This document shows, piece after piece, positions 17,578 to 25,729 of a stretch of DNA of 64,000 nt. How positions within the stretch are numbered: the first letter of the stretch is position 1; every line of letters starts with the position of its first letter. The DNA comes from Defluviitaleaceae bacterium (GTDB lineage: Bacteria > Bacillota > Clostridia > Lachnospirales > WQUN01), in the NCBI GenBank assembly GCA_009785605.1, contig WQVY01000001.1, forward strand, positions 1 through 64,000. Direction: 5' to 3'. The notes under the pieces were generated by a model that searched no databases, had not been told where the DNA came from, and worked only from the letters and a program-made list of their open reading frames with translations. A program made the translations under genes and the position numbers.

Positions 17578-18861
17578 TTAAAAAACGGTTTGACCCTCTA
17601 CATCGGTGCAAAGCGCATCAAGCGCTTTTTTTACAAGCTTGCGGCGTAGTTCTTTTTCTTCTGCCGGGGCAAGGCTTGGGTCACCTAGGGGGTAAGGTAT
17701 AGCTACTGTTGGCAAAATCCTGTTTGCGCCTACAGTAAGGGAAATAGGTACAACCGTACACATATGGACCACGGTAATACCATGACGTTCTATTTCTTTC
17801 ACCATCGTTGCACCGCAACGAGTACAGGTCCCTCACGTGGAGGTGAGGATAACACATGAAACGTTATCCCCAAGTAACTCTTGTGCGATTGCTGTGGCAA
17901 ATTTTTTGGAGTTGGCGACACTTGTGCCATTGCCAACCGTAGAATACCAATAGTCGTGCAAACTGCCTATCTCGCCGTTTGCTACCATTTCTTTTAGAAC
18001 ATCCACTGGTAAGACCCTATCCAAGTCTTGATTAGCATAAACTGGGTCGTACCCGCCATGAGCTGTTTCGCCATTGTCTGGTGTAAAGTCAGATATGCCA
18101 GTAAGGGAATACTTGCCGTACTTGGATGCACTAGATGACTCGATACGGTCGGGGTTGCCTTTTGGCACTGGCCCGCCGGAGCTTACTAAGGCAATGCGTG
18201 CTGTTGTCATGTCCTTGATGGTAGGCCCTGGGGCAACACGGTCGAATACGGGCATGGGATACTCTGTTACGAAATCATCGCCCGCAATTTTTTTGAGCAG
18301 CATTTCTACTGCGCGCTTACTACCGCGTGTTTTGGCAAAATAGTTCTTGCGCAGCCCTTTTTCATAAAAGCCTTCTGTTATTTCTTCGCCTGCGATAATT
18401 TTTTTGACAATTGCGGCCATATCGGGTATGGCTTTGCGCATTGTTGCCGCGCTATTGCCTGTGGATACAAAATAGCCATGGCGTTTGTAGATATCCAACC
18501 CTGGGTTTTCTTCGTATAGGCCGCCTACAACTGGGATGCCTAATTTTTCGTCGACTGCTTTAGCTACGGCGCCACACGCCATGCCATAGCGGCCGGCGTT
18601 AAAGGCTGGGCCTACCACTACGATATCTGGGGCAAAGCTGCTTATCATCTCCAGCACTTCTGGGGCAACCGCATCGATATTTTCGTTGAAATAGCTGTCA
18701 CCGCACACAACAGTGCCAACAACAGTACCAATACCACCAATTGCGGCAGATAGGGCCATACCGGGGCCTACTGCACCGTCACGCTTCTCCGGTTTAAGGT
18801 CGGCTTTTTCTTCGCCGCCATAACCGGCGTAAAACTGATTTATATAGTGTACAATTTTCAC
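17578..18861 (-). CDS. grdB: Glycine reductase component B gamma subunit, selenoprotein GrdB
   Basis: A 427-residue selenoprotein when the in-frame TGA at 17833-17835 is read as selenocysteine (Sec343). The motif around it, TSTUGTCTRCG, is the UxxCxxC site of GrdB. Both sides match the family: the start MKIVHYINQFYAGYGGEEK and the C-terminal MVKEIERHGITVVHMCTVV. Component B binds glycine as a Schiff base on the pyruvoyl group of GrdE and passes a carboxymethyl group through Sec of GrdB to Sec of GrdA. The start is GTG 18861 with GGAGG nine bases upstream, overlapping the grdA end. A small stem-loop just after the TGA is a SECIS candidate. Standard calling would split it in two. Confidence 0.95.
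17806..17820 (-). promoter_or_regulatory. Candidate SECIS apical hairpin of grdB
   Basis: In the mRNA, 12 bases after the Sec UGA, CGUUGC and GCAACG pair around the loop GGU. Bacterial SECIS elements are short stem-loops within the first about 40 bases after UGA, and the E. coli fdhF element also has GGU in its apical loop. The agreement of distance and loop supports SelB recognition. Confidence 0.6.
17833..17835 (-). other. Selenocysteine codon (UGA) of grdB
   Basis: This TGA lies between TST and GTCTRCG in the family-conserved UxxCxxC motif, and the frame continues for 84 more conserved codons to a TAA. Confidence 0.95.
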
Positions 18862-18875
18862 TTACGCATGCCTCC

Positions 18876-19328
18876 TTAACCGCGATATGTTGCCACTTCT
18901 TGGATTATTGCGTCTACATCTAGTACCATTTCCATCATGGCAATTTGGTCTTCATATACTGCTGGGTCAATTTCGTCTTTGACTTCTACAATGTGATACG
19001 CTAAGAGTCCCAACGAGACTCCGGCCAGTGGACCTGCATAGGTAGGATCACCAGAAGATACGGTTTCGGCTGCCAGGCCAGAGGCTTCTGCCTCTGCGCC
19101 ACCAAGCAAAATTACTAGCTCGGTATTGCCGTATTTTTCACATAACTCCTTAATCCTTGCCTGATTTTCTAGATCCATGGCACCGGCGCTTGTTCAGACG
19201 AAGCATTCGGTGGTAGAAAACACTACTTCCGCGCCGTCCACTGTGGCTACACAGGCTTCTATTGCCGGGCCGGGGATGCCGTCACGGTCGCCTAAGATGA
19301 CGATTTTCTTTCCGTTTAAAATTCCCAT
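18876..19328 (-). CDS. grdA: Glycine reductase selenoprotein A (GrdA)
   Basis: A 150-residue selenoprotein when TGA at 19194-19196 is read as Sec45. The hallmark [15 protein letters not shown] is complete. GrdA is the small acidic carrier whose Sec receives the carboxymethyl group from component B; the selenoether is then reduced using Cys42 and delivered to component C. Thioredoxin re-reduces it. ATG 19328 ([17 protein letters not shown]) follows AAGGAGA. Upstream in-frame codons belong to a repeat-rich spacer and lack conservation. The length is close to known GrdA (about 155-160). It lies between grdE and grdB, the usual order. Confidence 0.96.
19194..19196 (-). other. Selenocysteine codon (UGA) of grdA
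   Basis: This TGA falls in the diagnostic CFV-U-TSAG motif. A weak hairpin can be drawn downstream (UGCC with GGCA, inner GAU with AUC) but is less convincing as SECIS than the one in grdB. Confidence 0.95.
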
Positions 19329-19375
19329 GAAAATCTCCTTTCGATGATTTATTTGTTTTATAAAGACCCTGGGGC

Positions 19376-19450
19376 TCTGCCCCAAGCCCCGTAAACTTTT
19401 TGAAAAAAGTTTAATCAAAAACTTTAAGGAATGCGCGTTGCGCATTCCAG
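19376..19450. repeat. Compound palindromic spacer between grdE and grdA
   Basis: Three inverted repeats follow one another: GGGGCTCTGCCCC, then AAACTTTTTGAAAAAAGTTT with a further AAAACTTT, then GGAATGCGC-GTT-GCGCATTCC. Spacers of this GGGGC..GCCCC plus A/T hairpin type recur in many bacterial genomes as intergenic repeats. The last palindrome has a near copy at 34208-34228. It could modulate message stability between grdE and the selenoprotein genes. Confidence 0.55.
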
Positions 19451-19480
19451 GGGTTATTTATTTTTCTAGAGTGGTGAAAA

Positions 19481-19503
19481 GGTTTATCGGTATCATCAAA
19501 ACC
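19481..19503 (-). repeat. Copy of the dispersed 23-bp GGTTTTGAT repeat
   Basis: On the minus strand it starts GGTTTTGATGATACC and ends GATAAACC, beginning 17 bases after the grdE stop. It is nearly identical to the copies at 25669-25691 and 48967-48989. Confidence 0.65.
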
Positions 19504-19520
19504 TGATTTTATCTAGTGAG

Positions 19521-20807
19521 CTATACGGCTTTTGCAGTTAGATATCCATAGCCTAGTTCATTGGTTGCGCCAATTATTACTTGGATTTCGGCCTCGATAC
19601 TGCCGTCTGCGCGCAAGCTGCCTTCCCAGCCGCCTGCGATTACATGGGCTACTTCTGGGTAGCCGATAACGGTATCCATGGCGGGTAGTTCGACTACTTC
19701 GTTGGCGTTGCCGGCTGTTACTACTGCGTTGCCTAGTGGTGTAGAGTCGGCCAATGATTGGCTGCCACCGTCTTGTCCGGCGTATTCGTCTGTGATTAGC
19801 ACGGTTTTGATGCCTTGGGCTTCGATTTTGTTACAGTTCATAACCAGGTCTGCATCAGGGTTGCCGAAGCCTTCTTCGGAGATGATTACTGCATCTACAC
19901 CCAAAAAGCCTGTAAGCTTGGCTGTCATGTTACTACTGCGCTCTTTGTCAGCCAGGGTTACGTTTTCGTTTGTGATTATGCAGCCCATGAAGTTAATTGT
20001 CTTGCCGTGCTCGGCATACAAATCCATGATAACTGGGTTGTTGGCATGGATGTATGTTGGGTTTTTGTCACAGGCAGATACGCAGTTGCCGCTTACTATG
20101 GCACTGTCCATGATTTCTGTAGGGTACATGAAAGTGGGGACGATTTCTGCTACGTTTACACCGTAGTAGAAGGTGTTGTGCAATAGGCCTTGGGTTTGTA
20201 GCATATATACATAGGCTACCTTGGGCAGGCCTGGGTACTGGGCGGCTTGCTCTAGTATTGGCTTGGTTTCGTAGGTGGTGACATTGTCGGGTTTTGCCTC
20301 ACGGCCCGCTTCGCCCAAGTATACAGCTGCGCGGAAACCAGCCATGCGTACCACATATTCATGGTCATGCTGGTTGATACCGTCTACGGGTTCTACTTTT
20401 ACTACTACATTTTGGGTTTTTGAGAATGGCGTATAGTCCGCACCCGGCCCTGACATGTCTATTATACCTTCTTGGAAACCTACGATCTTGCCGGTTGTCA
20501 CAACTGCCGCGCCTTTTAGGACATGGGTGCGGCCGCTGCCTACTGTTTCAACATCGGCAATAAAACCTGGGAAGATGTTGCCAGAACCTTCTACTTTTAC
20601 CCTTGGCTCGATTACATCTTTAACAGGCAAGATACGTACCGACTCGCCTGGGCGGGCAAGAAAGACTTCTACGGACTTTATCCGGTCGTCTTGGCCGGCT
20701 ATTACGGCAAGTTCGGCTTGGTTAACATAAAGCGTGCCGTTCTTAACTGCCGTTGCCTCGCCGAATTGCACATCTTTGATTAAGATTTCGCCTATTTCTA
20801 AGCGCAT
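19521..20807 (-). CDS. grdE: Glycine reductase component B alpha/beta proprotein (GrdE)
   Basis: A 428-residue proprotein. Self-cleavage is expected between Asn241 and Cys242 in SGNCVSACDKNP, giving the beta subunit (1-241) and an alpha subunit with an N-terminal pyruvoyl group made from Cys242. That carbonyl binds glycine. The processing chemistry is known for GrdE and the related PrdA. Conserved stretches include QHDHEYVVRMAGFRAAVYLG and ISEEGFGNPDADL. The start ATG overlaps the trxA stop (TAATG). It is the fourth gene behind the riboswitch. Betaine or sarcosine forms (GrdI, GrdG) are similar, but the genes around it and the glycine riboswitch favour glycine. Confidence 0.94.
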   Translation of the reverse strand: MRLEIGEILIKDVQFGEATAVKNGTLYVNQAELAVIAGQDDRIKSVEVFLARPGESVRILPVKDVIEPRVKVEGSGNIFPGFIADVETVGSGRTHVLKGAAVVTTGKIVGFQEGIIDMSGPGADYTPFSKTQNVVVKVEPVDGINQHDHEYVVRMAGFRAAVYLGEAGREAKPDNVTTYETKPILEQAAQYPGLPKVAYVYMLQTQGLLHNTFYYGVNVAEIVPTFMYPTEIMDSAIVSGNCVSACDKNPTYIHANNPVIMDLYAEHGKTINFMGCIITNENVTLADKERSSNMTAKLTGFLGVDAVIISEEGFGNPDADLVMNCNKIEAQGIKTVLITDEYAGQDGGSQSLADSTPLGNAVVTAGNANEVVELPAMDTVIGYPEVAHVIAGGWEGSLRADGSIEAEIQVIIGATNELGYGYLTAKAV

Positions 20808-21145
20808 TACATACCACCTCCTACTAACTCATCCAACTTAGCTTGCACCGCAGCAATGCCGCCTTCTTCAATTGCTTCCTTGTTGAAGGAGAACACCTTC
20901 TCGCCACCCTTATAGAATACCAAAGTAGGTAGACCCATCACTTTTTGGGCAATGGCCAAGCGCCTGTTGCCCGCTGTGTCCAGCTTGCAAAACTTAGCGC
21001 GGCCAGCATTTTTGTCCGCAAATGCCACAACCTCCGGCATCAGCGCCATACAAGGCTCGCACTTTTCGCTCCAGAAGTCTACAAATATCAGGCCCTGTGC
21101 CTGTAGCACTTCAGCATCGAAGTTTTCCTTTGTTAACTCAATCAT
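20807..21145 (-). CDS. trxA: Thioredoxin of the glycine reductase system
   Basis: A 112-residue thioredoxin with the redox motif WSEKCEPC (Cys29, Cys32). The CEPC pair in place of CGPC is characteristic of the thioredoxins encoded in grd operons and suggests an altered redox potential or partner choice. The cis-proline is in GLPTLVFY. It passes electrons from TrxB to GrdA. AAGGAAG precedes ATG 21145. One base overlaps the grdE start, so the two are translationally coupled. Confidence 0.93.
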   Translation of the reverse strand: MIELTKENFDAEVLQAQGLIFVDFWSEKCEPCMALMPEVVAFADKNAGRAKFCKLDTAGNRRLAIAQKVMGLPTLVFYKGGEKVFSFNKEAIEEGGIAAVQAKLDELVGGGM

Positions 21146-21185
21146 GCAAATCTTCCTTTCTTTTATTTATTATAAGCTATAGTTG

Positions 21186-22160
21186 TCATGCGTTGAGCTT
21201 GCTCAAGTCCTCTGGTGTAACCCGGCCTTCGACATGCCCTTCTAGGTACCTTTCTGCCGCTACTGCCGCTATTGCGCCATCTGCAGCTGCAGTTACTACT
21301 TGACGAAGATACTTTTCCCTGGCATCGCCTACGGCATACACGCCGGGGATATTGGTTTCCATTTTGTCGTTGGTTGTGATATAGCCCCACTTGTTGAGTG
21401 CTACTTTGCCTTGCAAAAAGTCTGTGTTGGGCACAGAGCCTATAAATACAAACACGCCATTAACATCCAAGTCGGAAATCTCACTTGTTTTGATGTTTTT
21501 AACACGTACGCCCTCTACCAACTCATCGCCTATTATTTCATCTAACACAGAGTTCCAAATCCATTTGATTTTGGGGTTTTTCATGGCTTTTTCGGCGCTC
21601 ATTTTATTGCAGTCTAGTACGCCTTCGTTGTGGATGACAATTACCGTCACAGTCTCTGCAAATTTTGTAAGGTACATAGCTTCTTCTATTGCTGCGTCGC
21701 CGTTGCCTACTACTACTACATCCAGTTCCTCAAAAAAATCTGCGTCGCAGGTGGCACAGTATGACACGCCTTTCCCGCGAAGCTGGCCTTCGCCCTTTAC
21801 ACCCAAAGTGCGTGGTTGTGCGCCTGGGGATAGGATTACTGTACGGGCTTGGTATGTCTCACCGGTTTTGGTTGTGACTTTTTTTATTTCGCCACTTAGG
21901 TCAAGGTCTGTTACTTGGCCCTTTATGATTTCTGTACCAAAGTGTGTAGCATGGGCCGCAAATTGGTCCATTACTCCGGGGCCGGTGGTTTTTTCGTAGA
22001 AGCCTGGGTAGTTTTCCATTTCCATGGTTGTGGCGGCTTGGCCACCAGCGCGGCCTTTTTCTATTATTGCGGTCTTGAGTCGGGCACGGCTCCCGTATAT
22101 GCCGGCGGTAAGGCCGCCTGGGCCTGCTCCTACAATTAGGATGTCGTATGGTTGCGACAT
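21186..22160 (-). CDS. trxB: Thioredoxin reductase (NADPH)
   Basis: A 324-residue flavoprotein. The FAD motif is GAGPGGLTAGIYGSRARL (residues 11-28), the redox-active disulfide is CATC (Cys135, Cys138), the pyridine-nucleotide fold is VVVVGNGDAAIEEA, and the C-terminal FAD motif is GVYAVGDAREK. It reduces the operon thioredoxin. The second ATG (22160) is chosen because AGGAGA lies six bases before it; the first ATG is too close to that site. It lies between grdX and trxA as in clostridial grd operons. Confidence 0.94.
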   Translation of the reverse strand: MSQPYDILIVGAGPGGLTAGIYGSRARLKTAIIEKGRAGGQAATTMEMENYPGFYEKTTGPGVMDQFAAHATHFGTEIIKGQVTDLDLSGEIKKVTTKTGETYQARTVILSPGAQPRTLGVKGEGQLRGKGVSYCATCDADFFEELDVVVVGNGDAAIEEAMYLTKFAETVTVIVIHNEGVLDCNKMSAEKAMKNPKIKWIWNSVLDEIIGDELVEGVRVKNIKTSEISDLDVNGVFVFIGSVPNTDFLQGKVALNKWGYITTNDKMETNIPGVYAVGDAREKYLRQVVTAAADGAIAAVAAERYLEGHVEGRVTPEDLSKLNA

Positions 22161-22186
22161 GGGCATTCTCCTATTCTGGGTTGCTA

Positions 22187-22543
22187 TTATTTGATGTGGC
22201 TTATAAGGTCTAGGTCTATTATGCGAAAATCTTCTAATACTGATTCGCTATAACTGCGCTGCCTGTCTGGAAGACGTGCTAGTGTGGATATTGCATCTTC
22301 TATTGTGCATAGCGATTTATATTCTAGTGGGCCGGTTGTGGGGGCTATGGCGATACTCTTGTATGGGGACTCGTTTGGCTTGATACTACCGCTAAGCGGG
22401 TGGCTTATGAGTGTTGCGCCTTTGTGGATTTCGTCACGCACGGCACAAAAAACATCTGATACACTGCCTTTGATAAAGCGTGTATGCATTGGATATTTTG
22501 CAACTACGGCAGTGTTGTTTGTGATTAGTACATGCACTACCAA
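22187..22543 (-). CDS. grdX: GrdX family protein
   Basis: A 118-residue protein of unknown function that is typically the first gene of glycine reductase operons. Recognisable stretches are LITNNTAVVAKYP near the N-terminus, DEIHKGATLISHPLSGSIKPN in the middle and TIEDAISTLARLP near the C-terminus. The start is TTG 22543, six bases after GGGAGG; a GTG two codons on is the alternative. It lies directly behind the riboswitch terminator, so it is the first gene controlled by glycine. Confidence 0.88.
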   Translation of the reverse strand: MVVHVLITNNTAVVAKYPMHTRFIKGSVSDVFCAVRDEIHKGATLISHPLSGSIKPNESPYKSIAIAPTTGPLEYKSLCTIEDAISTLARLPDRQRSYSESVLEDFRIIDLDLISHIK

Positions 22544-22597
22544 TGCTTACCTCCCTTTGATGCAGTTGCATACAGGTTTCCTTAACAAAAATTTAAC

Positions 22598-22629
22598 ACA
22601 AAAAAGGAAACAGCATTAATGCCATTTCC
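22598..22629 (-). terminator. Riboswitch-linked intrinsic terminator before grdX
   Basis: An 11-bp stem (GGAAATGGCAT with ATGCTGTTTCC, two G-U pairs, loop TA) is followed by TTTTTTGTG on the minus strand. It lies about 65 bases after the glycine aptamer and about 55 bases before grdX, the position expected for a transcription-attenuation platform. Confidence 0.8.
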
Positions 22630-22693
22630 CTGTTAAGTGACGTTTCGAATGCATGATTACATACGAAATCGCGTATTCAGAGCCGGGTCCTTC

Positions 22694-22800
22694 CAGCGGT
22701 ATTTTTGCCTGAGAGTTTCGCAGGTGACTCGGCAGTTCACCTCTTGCCCCTTCGGCGCCGTGCAGGCTAACAATTGTACAGCCCAACGACTCTCCCGCTG
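22694..22800 (-). promoter_or_regulatory. Glycine riboswitch, single aptamer
   Basis: On the minus strand the P1 stem CAGCGG/CCGCTG closes the conserved glycine-aptamer core: GGGAGAG, then GCGCCGAAGGGGCAA, then CGAAACTCTCAGGCAAAA. No second full core lies within 100 bases either side, so it is a singleton rather than the usual tandem. With the terminator at 22598-22629 it should switch the grdX-trxB-trxA-grdE-grdA-grdB unit, most probably on with glycine. Confidence 0.93.
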
Positions 22801-22854
22801 ACTGTCATCCCCTTGTATACAGCGAATTTTACTAATCCGCAGTTAGTTTTTACA

Positions 22855-22883
22855 AATGTATCATGTCACCTAATAAATGTAAA
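22855..22883 (-). promoter_or_regulatory. Likely promoter of the grd riboswitch transcript
   Basis: TTTACA and TACATT are 17 bases apart on the minus strand, about 55 bases before the aptamer. A second reading (TTGTAA then TAAAAT, 18 apart) lies slightly downstream. Apart from these sites, the riboswitch and its terminator, the 411-base gap between grdX and the next gene holds a 16-bp palindrome at 22916-22931. Confidence 0.45.
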
Positions 22884-22915
22884 GCGTTTAATAACGGTTA
22901 GTATTAATTATCATA

Positions 22916-22931
22916 ATGAATTATAATTCAT
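22916..22931. repeat. Perfect 16-bp palindrome before the ProC-like gene
   Basis: ATGAATTATAATTCAT is fully self-complementary and contains a TATAAT hexamer. It lies 24 bases before the start of the gene at 22955 and could be an operator over its -10 box; no convincing -35 box is seen. Confidence 0.4.
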
Positions 22932-22954
22932 CAAAACACGAATCGAGGAAACAC

Positions 22955-23725
22955 ATGAAAATAGGCGTGATAGGAACCGGCACAATAGCATCGGCCATTG
23001 TAACCGGCTTTTGTAAAAAAGGTGTAGGGTACGAGTTTTTCTTATCCCCAAGAAATGCAGAAAAAGCCGCCACACTTACTGCTACGTTTACTAATATTAG
23101 GGTATGCGAATCCAACCAAGAAGTGCTAGATAGTGCACAGTGGATATTTATAACCGTGCAAAAGAATGCCTTTGACGCGCTAAAAGAGCTAAAATTTAGA
23201 AAAGACCATAATGTATTAAACATGGCAGCAGAGATGCAATTACCTTTTTTAAAGAGTATTACTGGCGAGACGGCCATACTTGCCCATGTTATTCCACTAC
23301 CAATGATAACGTGCGGCTTTGGCCCGTTACTTATATATCCCAAGTTGCCACAGGTTGGCGAGCTGTTTGGCATGGTAGCCGATGCTGTGTATCTCACAAA
23401 GTTGGAGGATGTACGTACGCTTCAACTGCTAAGCTGCCTAATGAGCCCATACTATATGCTTATGGACGAGCTTGTAAGTTTTGCAAGCACACAGGGTGTA
23501 GAGCAGGATTTGACTATAAAATTTTTACACTCATTGCTAAGTGCCTTAACCAAGCGCGCTGTAGAAACCCCAAACTGCGACCTGGTAGAGTTGGCGCATG
23601 ACATGACACCAGGCGGTTACAACGAACAAGCCATGAATGAGCTTGTAAATAACGGTGCAATAAAAGCATGGTACAGTACACTAGAGGTGTTACAAAAAAG
23701 GCTGGTAAATAGCGCTAAGGAATAA
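22955..23725 (+). CDS. ProC-like NAD(P)-binding reductase (pyrroline-5-carboxylate reductase family)
   Basis: A 256-residue protein. The N-terminal Rossmann fold has MKIGVIGTGTIASAIVTGF, and ILAHVIPLPMITCGFG corresponds to the RxMPN segment of ProC, where the usual Arg-x-Met-Pro-Asn is replaced by HVIPLPM. The C-terminal helical domain with ELAHDMTPGGYNEQAMNEL matches the TPGG(T) loop of P5C reductases. ATG 22955 follows GAGGAA. Changes in the substrate loop make true proline synthesis uncertain; a related imine or dehydrogenase reaction is possible. It may be co-transcribed with the nucleotidyltransferase gene 17 bases on. Confidence 0.78.
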   Translation: MKIGVIGTGTIASAIVTGFCKKGVGYEFFLSPRNAEKAATLTATFTNIRVCESNQEVLDSAQWIFITVQKNAFDALKELKFRKDHNVLNMAAEMQLPFLKSITGETAILAHVIPLPMITCGFGPLLIYPKLPQVGELFGMVADAVYLTKLEDVRTLQLLSCLMSPYYMLMDELVSFASTQGVEQDLTIKFLHSLLSALTKRAVETPNCDLVELAHDMTPGGYNEQAMNELVNNGAIKAWYSTLEVLQKRLVNSAKE

Positions 23726-23742
23726 CACTTAAGGAGGAATAC

Positions 23743-24531
23743 ATGTTAAAACATCATCAAGAGTCACTACAGCTAATGAAGGATTATTTCCAAAAAGACA
23801 GTGACGTAATAGCCCTAATCTTAGGAGGCTCTGTAGCCAAAGGTGAACAACGCCCAGACTCGGACTTAGACGCAATGGTAATTATAAAAGACCATGCATA
23901 CGAAAAAAGAAAACTCGAAGGCAACCTGGCCGAGTGTATTACCGGCATATGCACTTACCCAGAAGGATACTTTGACGTTAAATATTTTAACAAAGCCTAC
24001 CTAGAAGCTGCAGTAAAACTCGGAAGCGACCCTACACGCAATTCCTTTATCAAATCTAAGGTGCTTTTTTCGTCTGACAAAGACATCGCAAAAATAATCG
24101 AACAGATACCTATCTACCCAAAAGAAAAAAAGGCAGAGCGTATACAATTGTTTTACAGCATATTGCGGTATGCAAGCGGCTACTTTTACAATAGCGCAAC
24201 ACGCAACCAAGACCAGTATATGCTAGACAAATGCTGCTTTGAGATAGTATATGCGGGCTTGCGTATGCTGTACGTACACAATGAGGTATTTTTCCCATGC
24301 CACCTACGATTAATAGAGTACACCAGCCGCTTAAGCCATAAACCAGAAAACATAGTAGAACTGGCCAAAGCGGTTAATGAGAAAAAAGACACCGATTCTA
24401 AAACGGCGTTTGTTAACGCGATACTCAATTTTACCAACTGGGGACTTGACCCAAAGTCCGCAGTCCCCACCTATGTCGAAAAAATGGAGCAGACATGGCA
24501 ATACTCTGATGATAATGTATACGAACTCTAA
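23743..24531 (+). CDS. Nucleotidyltransferase-domain protein
   Basis: A 262-residue protein with an N-terminal minimal nucleotidyltransferase domain: GGSVAKGEQRPDSDLDAMV (residues 28-46) carries the GSxAxG and DxD signature, and FDVKYFN probably supplies the third carboxylate. A helical C-terminal domain follows, as in aminoglycoside nucleotidyltransferase-like and DUF4037 proteins. AAGGAGG precedes ATG 23743. Substrate unknown; antibiotic modification cannot be concluded from the fold. Confidence 0.75.
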   Translation: MLKHHQESLQLMKDYFQKDSDVIALILGGSVAKGEQRPDSDLDAMVIIKDHAYEKRKLEGNLAECITGICTYPEGYFDVKYFNKAYLEAAVKLGSDPTRNSFIKSKVLFSSDKDIAKIIEQIPIYPKEKKAERIQLFYSILRYASGYFYNSATRNQDQYMLDKCCFEIVYAGLRMLYVHNEVFFPCHLRLIEYTSRLSHKPENIVELAKAVNEKKDTDSKTAFVNAILNFTNWGLDPKSAVPTYVEKMEQTWQYSDDNVYEL

Positions 24532-24540
24532 TTAGTATGT

Positions 24541-24569
24541 TTGACTTTGACTTACCTGTAAGCTACACT
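24541..24569 (+). promoter_or_regulatory. Likely promoter of pta
   Basis: TTGACT and TACACT are 17 bases apart. Downstream in the leader is an inverted repeat (ATCAATTA with TAATTGAT, arms 24582-24589 and 24595-24602) that could bind a regulator or form a hairpin. Confidence 0.5.
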
Positions 24570-24639
24570 TTGTCTGTTAAAATCAATTATATTTTAATTG
24601 ATAACTATGTAATTTTATAAACAAGAAGGAGAGATTGTC

Positions 24640-25644
24640 ATGAGTTTTTTGGAAAGCGTAAAAAAACGCGCCAAGTCTCAGCTAAAAACCATTGTCCTGC
24701 CAGAGTCATTGGAGCCGCGCACATTAAAAGCCGCGCAACAAATATTGGCAGAAGGGATAGCAAAGCTTATCCTTATTGGCGATAAAGCCGAAATAACTGC
24801 CTTGGCCAACGCCGAAGGAGTAGATGTTTCTAACGCAACTTTTGTATCTTTGTCCCAAGACGGCGGTCTAATCGAAGATTTATCCGTTAAGTTGGCCGAT
24901 TTACGCAAATCCAAAGGTATGACAAAAGAGCAAGCTTACGAGCTTCTTACAACCAACCCCATGTACTTGGGCTGTATGCTAGTAAAAGACGGAATTGCCG
25001 ATGGTATGGTTGCCGGGGCTGTTTATTCTACAGCAGATGTATTGCGACCCAGTTTGCAAATTTTAAAGACTGCGTCAGGGATTTCCTTGGTGTCGTCTTT
25101 TTTTGTTATGGTCGTACCCAACTGTGAATATGGCGCAGACGGTGTGTTTGTCTTCTCCGACTGCGGGCTGGTACAAAACCCCAACGCCCAAGAACTTGCC
25201 GCTATTGCCAAAAGCTCTGCAGACTCTTTTGCTGCACTTACTGGGGTTGAGCCGGTTGTGGCACTACTGTCCCATTCTACCAAGGGCAGCGCAAAACATG
25301 CAGATGTGGACAAAGTAGTAGAAGCAGCACAGCTACTAAAAGAAATGGCCCCGGATTTAAAAGCAGATGGTGAGTTCCAGCTAGACGCGGCAGTTGTGCC
25401 AGCCATTGGGGCATCCAAGGCACCCGGCAACGATGTAGCCGGCAAGGCCAATGTGCTGATATTCCCAGATTTGGACGCGGGTAATATTGCGTACAAGATA
25501 GTAGAGCGGCTTGCAAAGGCAGATGCTCTTGGCCCTATAACACAGGGTATAGCCAAGCCTGTGAACGACCTTTCTAGGGGATGCAGCGCGGAAGATATCG
25601 TAGGTGTTGTGGCAATAACCGCAGTACAAGCACAGGCGCTGTAG
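24640..25644 (+). CDS. pta: Phosphate acetyltransferase
   Basis: A 334-residue enzyme that interconverts acetyl-CoA and acetyl phosphate. Conserved elements are [18 protein letters not shown] at the N-terminus, [17 protein letters not shown] (near 110), [12 protein letters not shown] (near 175) and [19 protein letters not shown] (near 270). AAGGAG lies before ATG 24640. It sits 85 bases before ackA, giving the acetate pathway for ATP from acetyl-CoA. Acetyl phosphate from glycine reductase enters the same pool, so this pair connects with the grd locus on the other strand. Confidence 0.96.
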   Translation: MSFLESVKKRAKSQLKTIVLPESLEPRTLKAAQQILAEGIAKLILIGDKAEITALANAEGVDVSNATFVSLSQDGGLIEDLSVKLADLRKSKGMTKEQAYELLTTNPMYLGCMLVKDGIADGMVAGAVYSTADVLRPSLQILKTASGISLVSSFFVMVVPNCEYGADGVFVFSDCGLVQNPNAQELAAIAKSSADSFAALTGVEPVVALLSHSTKGSAKHADVDKVVEAAQLLKEMAPDLKADGEFQLDAAVVPAIGASKAPGNDVAGKANVLIFPDLDAGNIAYKIVERLAKADALGPITQGIAKPVNDLSRGCSAEDIVGVVAITAVQAQAL

Positions 25645-25668
25645 CCTATTAATCCGTTATAAATTTCC

Positions 25669-25691
25669 GGTTTTGATGCTACCGATAAACC
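25669..25691 (+). repeat. Copy of the dispersed 23-bp GGTTTTGAT repeat
   Basis: It starts GGTTTTGATGCTACC and ends GATAAACC, 25 bases after the pta stop and before ackA. It differs from the grdE-side copy by one base. Confidence 0.65.
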
Positions 25692-25729
25692 ATTTTGAAG
25701 AAAACTAAAAATATAAAGGGGTAATATCC

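Noticed and set aside
19329-19445. N-terminal extension of GrdA through the repeat-rich spacer
   Set aside because: AAGGAGA directly before ATG 19328 and the family start MGI fit; the extension is translated palindromic spacer.
22694-22860. Second glycine aptamer upstream of the first
   Set aside because: No second GGGAGAG / GCCGAAGGGGCAA / CTCTCAGGCAAA core is present; only a degenerate partner could exist.
23743-24531. Aminoglycoside resistance gene
   Set aside because: Only the general nucleotidyltransferase signature is present; the rest does not match known ANT enzymes, so no resistance call is made.
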